From Azophilus sp965221755 (GTDB taxonomy: Bacteria; Pseudomonadota; Gammaproteobacteria; Pseudomonadales; Azotimanducaceae), in the NCBI GenBank assembly GCA_965221755.1, contig OZ244921.1, positions 2,666,001 to 2,730,000 on the forward strand: a stretch of 64,000 nucleotides of DNA, given 5' to 3'. Below, one piece after another: positions 59,828 through 64,000 of the stretch. A program made the position numbers and the translations under genes. The notes beneath the pieces were generated by a model, which was not told where the DNA came from, made no database searches, and was given only the letters and a program-made list of their open reading frames with translations. Every line of letters starts with the position of its first letter. The stretch's first letter is position 1.

Positions 59828-62800
59828 CAGCCGTTTCCGTTCATCGATGGGGTACCCGATCCGAACACCCAGGCATACCGGTCGACGATGCCCGGCCAGG
59901 ATGAGCGGTCGGCCGGGAAGCGCACCACGGTGTAGCCGGCGTCGACGAGGCGGCGGTCGATAGCTTCGTCGGCGCTGTCCCGGACCGCCCCTTGATGTTG
60001 TGGACCGTCAACGTAAACCAGGATCTGCGAGTCGGTGTAGGCGAAATCGGGGCGGGTCGCGTAGATTTCGAGCAACGGCTGAGCCTTGTCCGGCAAGCGA
60101 TAGCCATTCGACTCGATGAAACGCAGCCACGCCTTCTCCAGGGAGGACGATGAAACGTTCAACAGTTCGTTGTAGCTGTCGCCGGCGGCAACTTCGTGCT
60201 CCAGACTCTTGCGCGAACTGCGCGTGAACCGGCAAAGCAGTTCGAGCATCTCGCCGTCTTGCCGGTCGATAAGGGGATGCTCCGGCTGGTTGTAGTAGCT
60301 CAACAGGCAGCGGTAGCAGCCGGCTTCGCAATCGGTGTCGAGATTCTCAAGATCGTCCGCTCCGGACCACTCGCCCGACTTCGAGGAGTAATGGCAAACT
60401 TCCAGAGCGCGGCGGGCAATGCGCGCCAAGGCCTCGGGGTCGGTGGCCAGACGCGTCAGGACGCCCGCGCCTCCCTCGGCGGCTTCGTAAAGCAGGACCG
60501 TCGCACGGTTGTCCCTGTCGGGCAGGGGCTCGGCGGCCAGTTCGGCCTCCTCCAGTTGAAACTCCTGCTCGATGCCCCGCTTGAGAGCGTACTGCAGAGA
60601 GACCATGGCGGTTTCGGACAAATTGACCGCTGGACGCACGACGAGGACGTTCCGTGTGTCCTCGACGAAGGGTGTGATGCGCTCGACCGTCTTGCCCTCG
60701 CGCACGGCGTCGTCTTCGGCATCGGTCGGCGCCTGGGCGTCCTTGCTCCATTCGCCGGTGTTGGTGTCCACGCTGAAGCCGTAAACGGTTTTCTCCCTGC
60801 GCCGCCGCCATCCCAGGTTGATGCGCCACAGCATGGCCGCCGGGCCATAGCGGAGTTCCATCAGCGTCTCGCCGCCCTCCTCGATGGCGATGCCCTCGGC
60901 CCGCGCCCGGCCATTTTCCTCGCTGAACCGGAGGGTTGTAATCATTTCGTAGCCTTGTCGCTGGCGTTCCTCCTCGTCCGAGGTGATGCGGTTCGCGCGC
61001 TGGGTCGAGACCTGCTCGATACGATACAGATTCGGAACGATGCGCCCGCCGTCGAGACGGGCGCCGCAACTGACGCAGCGCTCGTAGTCCTTCTGATCCC
61101 CGAAATGCCCGTAACCGCAAGCGGGACAGAGGCGGGCCGCCTGTACGGGGAGCTTGGCGGATGCCCTCACTCCGCCCTCGTCGCGCACCGAGAGAATGGC
61201 GCGCCGCACCCGATAGGTGCTGCCTTCGTGATAGATGATGGACTGGGGCCCGAACTCGGTGAGTCCGAGGAACCGCGGACGGCTCAGGAAGGCGTCGCGA
61301 GCCACCTTCTCGCGGCGGCCGGGAACGAAGGCCATCAGCGGCAGGCGCGGGAAGTTGTATCCCGGCAGAAACCCCTCGGCGGCCAAATAGCGGTAGGTGT
61401 AGAAGTCCGAGTTCATGGTCGGCCTGCTGTCGAGGAGCAGGTTCTGCTGCGTGTACGCCTCGTCGTAACGCGCCTTGGCCTCCCTGCGTTCCCGTTCGGT
61501 GGCGGCGGCGTTGTTGACGACATCGTTTGCGAACTTCATCTGGTTCGAGGTCGCGCGGTAGAGGGAACGCCATCGGTCGAACGATTTGTGGAAGCGGCGT
61601 TCGGCGGAGTTCATCGTGCCATCGAGCCACGTTTCCGTGTGCCAGGGCGCGGCCTGCCCGGAGAGGTCGGATGTGAGAGTGGACAGAATGCGCTTCCCTC
61701 GCCGCCCGGCCGCGGCCACGGCCCGGTCGGCGCCCACTTGCAGTGCGACCTCCTCATGCACGGGAAGGTTGTCGAGCCTGTCCATGTCGAGCACTTCGCG
61801 CACGGAATAACCGAGCTTTACGCCCGTCTCCGCGAGCCAGACGGCCTGTAGGTGGCTGCGGATCAGGTCCTCGTTGGCGAGATCGATGTTGGGCGGATTG
61901 ACCGCGCCGGCCACCATGCGTGTCGGATCGGAGAAGAAGTACTGGTCGTGCGGCGACCTCGCCGCGCAATAGGTGACCACCAGCGCCGGCTGGCCGCTGC
62001 GGCCCGCCCGTCCGCTGCGTTGGGCGTAGTTCGCCGGAGTCGGCGGCACGTTGCGCATGTACACCGTGTTGAGCGTGGAGATGTCGACGCCGAGTTCCAT
62101 GGTCGGCGAACAGAAAAGTATAGGCAGCCCGGCGGGCTCGACCTGGCCGTCGACGACGCGCTCGCCCTCCAGTCCCTTGCGGAAACGCGCTTCCCGCACC
62201 TCGCGCACGTCGGAGTCGACCTGGGCGGTGTGTTCGCGCGCCTCAAGCTGGTGCAGCAGGCGGTCGTCGCTGACCAGGAGACCCGCGACGTTGCGGTAGA
62301 GGCTGCGGAAAAACGCATTGGTCGGCGTGCTGTCTTCGGAAGCCTCGTCGGCCAGACGCCATTCGAGCACCGAGCCGTCGATGCGGTAGCCGGTGCGTTC
62401 GGCGTCGAGGCCCGCGGGTTCGACGTAGCCGTGGGTCGTCAGCACGGCAAGTACATCGTCGATGAGATCGTTGTACACGCCCTCGTCGAACCTGGACGGA
62501 TAGCACGGATTTTCCGCTCCCCAGAACGCCTGGGACTTGATCTTGCGGCCGAATGCGGAGCGGTGGGAGACATGGAGGGTGCGGAACTCGTCCCGGCGGC
62601 CGCCGCGGCTCGGTCTGGGGACCATGAAGGCATGCGTGAAAAGGCGTTCGTCCTCCGACAGGCCCCAGGGTTCCCTCAACTCGTTGAAGCTTCGATTGCG
62701 GATCCGCTCCTGAAAGTTCGGATCGAGATAGATCGTCTTGATGCAGAGCGCCCGGCGCATGCGCTCCAAAAGATCGTTAACGAGAGCGAAGCGGCGTTCG

Positions 62801-64000
62801 GGCGAAATGGAGCCGAGCAAGGGGTGGCGTTTTCGCCATTCCTCCTCGTCCCGGCAGCAGTCCATGAGATCCCGGTATTCGATCTTCAGCAGCCGCAACT
62901 GCTCGAGATTCGGGTTGGTGATGCGCCAGCCGCGTTGCAGATCGAAATACAGCCGATACCCGAGCACGTCGCGCAGCGCCTTCAGCGTGTTCTGGGCCTT
63001 GACCCCCTTGGCCTGGGGGTTGGATGCGTAGTCCGCCGGATCCAGACGCAGGCAATCGAGGACGCGTTGCGTGAGCATGTCGTCGGTCAGGCGCGCTCCG
63101 TCGGCGGTCGGGATGGACGCGAGCAGGGCGCCACGCAAGAGCAGAATCTGTATGAAGTCATTGAAATGCCCGGCCTGGAGGCTGGCGTCCTGCCGGTTGT
63201 CGGTGAACGCAAGGAGCTTTTTCGTCCGCTCGTCGAGGTCGGCTCCGATGAGATGCTTCAGCGAGGACAGCGCCAATACGGTGGTTGCCGAACTCCGGCC
63301 CTCGCTGGACAGGCCGGAGAGCTTGGTGAGCTCGCTGCGAACGCTGCCGTCGAAATAGGCGTCGCAGTCCGGATTCAGGCAAAAGCGGAACGGTCCAGGA
63401 ATGAACCGCGCCGGCAAACCGTCCGCGGCCACGCCGCCCGTGGTGTCGACGTGGACGGAGAGCGGGCTGTACTTGCGGAAATGGGGCTTGATCCGGGCCT
63501 GGTCGTCGCGAAACTCCAGCCACTCCTCCGGATATCGGGAATCAGATTCGGTCGAATCGAACACGCCGGAAGGGTCGGGCATCAGGTAGCCGTACTGGAT
63601 TTCGTCGTCGTCGTTGGAGCGTTCCGACAGGTCGCGCGGTTTAAATTCCTGCGGTTGCTTACCGGCCAGTTTCGCCCAAACGGGCAGGTATTCCTGGCCG
63701 CACCCCCTGCAAAAGCTAAGCGAGTACAGCGGGCGCTGGCGGTCGCCGGGCTTGAATTGCTGGCCGTGCAACGTGATGTACCGTTCGCCTGGCGCTTCGA
63801 GAGTCGAATACGCGTTCCAGGCGCCGCTGATGAACTGATGCAGGCGGAACGCGAAGAAACTCGCGCCGCGCTCGTTACGGCTGCGGTGCGCGGCCAGCAG
63901 GAAGCTCGCGAGGTAGTTTCGGCACAGCCCGTCATCAAGGCCGCTCTCGTTCGCCAAACGGCTCGAAGCGTCCAGCAGGGTCAGGGGCCGCGAAATCCGC
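59827..64000 (-). CDS. DEAD/DEAH helicase with DUF1998 and C-terminal nuclease-like domain (partial, 5' end outside)
   Basis: The frame is open to the window edge, so the N-terminal helicase lobe is missing from view; about 1390 residues remain. Seen in order: zinc-ribbon cysteines in SFCRGCGQEYLPVW and FCLNPDCDAYF, KLLAFTDNRQDAS, the helicase C-lobe with ILFCSPTMELGVDISTLNTV and YAQRSGRAGRSGQPALV, a LCPACGYGHFGD and CVSCGARL zinc site, the DUF1998 hallmarks LYEAAEGGAGVL and DCEAGCYRCLLSYYNQP, and finally a Vsr/DUF559-like part (FAYTDSQILVYVDGPQHQ, VVRFPADRS). In class 1 DISARM, helicase DrmA and DUF1998 protein DrmB are separate; here they are fused. It is the first gene of the operon in this window. 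Confidence 0.82.
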   Translation of the reverse strand, partial: RISRPLTLLDASSRLANESGLDDGLCRNYLASFLLAAHRSRNERGASFFAFRLHQFISGAWNAYSTLEAPGERYITLHGQQFKPGDRQRPLYSLSFCRGCGQEYLPVWAKLAGKQPQEFKPRDLSERSNDDDEIQYGYLMPDPSGVFDSTESDSRYPEEWLEFRDDQARIKPHFRKYSPLSVHVDTTGGVAADGLPARFIPGPFRFCLNPDCDAYFDGSVRSELTKLSGLSSEGRSSATTVLALSSLKHLIGADLDERTKKLLAFTDNRQDASLQAGHFNDFIQILLLRGALLASIPTADGARLTDDMLTQRVLDCLRLDPADYASNPQAKGVKAQNTLKALRDVLGYRLYFDLQRGWRITNPNLEQLRLLKIEYRDLMDCCRDEEEWRKRHPLLGSISPERRFALVNDLLERMRRALCIKTIYLDPNFQERIRNRSFNELREPWGLSEDERLFTHAFMVPRPSRGGRRDEFRTLHVSHRSAFGRKIKSQAFWGAENPCYPSRFDEGVYNDLIDDVLAVLTTHGYVEPAGLDAERTGYRIDGSVLEWRLADEASEDSTPTNAFFRSLYRNVAGLLVSDDRLLHQLEAREHTAQVDSDVREVREARFRKGLEGERVVDGQVEPAGLPILFCSPTMELGVDISTLNTVYMRNVPPTPANYAQRSGRAGRSGQPALVVTYCAARSPHDQYFFSDPTRMVAGAVNPPNIDLANEDLIRSHLQAVWLAETGVKLGYSVREVLDMDRLDNLPVHEEVALQVGADRAVAAAGRRGKRILSTLTSDLSGQAAPWHTETWLDGTMNSAERRFHKSFDRWRSLYRATSNQMKFANDVVNNAAATERERREAKARYDEAYTQQNLLLDSRPTMNSDFYTYRYLAAEGFLPGYNFPRLPLMAFVPGRREKVARDAFLSRPRFLGLTEFGPQSIIYHEGSTYRVRRAILSVRDEGGVRASAKLPVQAARLCPACGYGHFGDQKDYERCVSCGARLDGGRIVPNLYRIEQVSTQRANRITSDEEERQRQGYEMITTLRFSEENGRARAEGIAIEEGGETLMELRYGPAAMLWRINLGWRRRREKTVYGFSVDTNTGEWSKDAQAPTDAEDDAVREGKTVERITPFVEDTRNVLVVRPAVNLSETAMVSLQYALKRGIEQEFQLEEAELAAEPLPDRDNRATVLLYEAAEGGAGVLTRLATDPEALARIARRALEVCHYSSKSGEWSGADDLENLDTDCEAGCYRCLLSYYNQPEHPLIDRQDGEMLELLCRFTRSSRKSLEHEVAAGDSYNELLNVSSSSLEKAWLRFIESNGYRLPDKAQPLLEIYATRPDFAYTDSQILVYVDGPQHQGAVRDSADEAIDRRLVDAGYTVVRFPADRSSWPGIVDRYAWVFGSGTPSMNGNG

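Noticed and set aside
60196..61851. 551-codon plus-strand frame inside the DUF1998 helicase gene
   Set aside because: Shadow of the large helicase frame; the helicase strand carries the conserved zinc and helicase motifs.

Overview
The window is a GC-rich (roughly two thirds G+C) bacterial chromosome segment, most likely from an uncultivated gammaproteobacterium. The best taxonomic hint is the run TRZ/ATZ amidohydrolase - ubiG - YciK-like dehydrogenase (15.7-18.5 kb), a gene order known from Pseudomonas-type genomes. A marine or host-associated origin is possible, because UGSC selenoproteins and Calx-beta secreted proteins are familiar from such metagenomes, but that is inference. No rRNA genes are present; two tRNA genes (Arg-UCU, Pro-UGG) are.

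Layout. 0-11.3 kb (+ strand): housekeeping and catabolic genes, namely a CnoX-like co-chaperone, a glutamine amidotransferase, a YkvA-like protein, a lipoprotein, a VOC protein, an acyl-CoA synthetase, a DAO-type oxidoreductase with an internal deletion, an AlbA_2 regulator, a secreted adenosine-deaminase-like protein and a class IV aminotransferase. 11.3-15.6 kb (- strand): a tight operon headed by a UGSC selenoprotein (in-frame UGA), then a partner of unknown function, a cytochrome P450 and, after a 229-base gap, a nitronate monooxygenase. 15.7-23.5 kb (- strand): ubiG group, a metallo-beta-lactamase-fold enzyme, a flavin enzyme, two small membrane proteins, a SixA-like phosphatase and two F420-type enzymes. 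23.7-26.7 kb (+): a 963-residue secreted Calx-beta protein behind an 18-C tract. 26.7-33.7 kb: a rearranged block with an IS481-type element, one divergent and two nearly identical AAA ATPases, and broken ATPase copies. 34.1-39.1 kb: ribokinase, adenine deaminase and glucokinase (+), then argF and argD (-). 39.3-44.2 kb (-): a porin, CobT (with an N-terminal 45-bp minisatellite) and CobS. 44.5-48.6 kb (-): a lower-GC, decayed type I-G CRISPR-Cas remnant ending at tRNA-Arg. 49.1-50.4 kb: a second Calx-beta secreted protein and a small ORF interrupted by 15 G. 50.7-64 kb (-): a five-gene DISARM-like defence operon that runs off the window.

Three simple-sequence tracts sit where slippage would change a reading frame: poly-C before the large Calx-beta gene, poly-G inside the small ORF, and thirteen 5-bp repeats inside the defence methyltransferase. 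They suggest that phase variation is used widely in this genome. An ATG-overlapping duplicate of the methyltransferase C-terminal region points to switching of DNA specificity. A family of roughly 70-95-bp intergenic elements shares its outer sequence with the terminal repeats of the resident IS481-type element and looks like a MITE family.

Functions were assigned by reading motifs and neighbourhoods only; no database search was possible. Identity statements for repeats come from visual comparison of the sequence and its translations.
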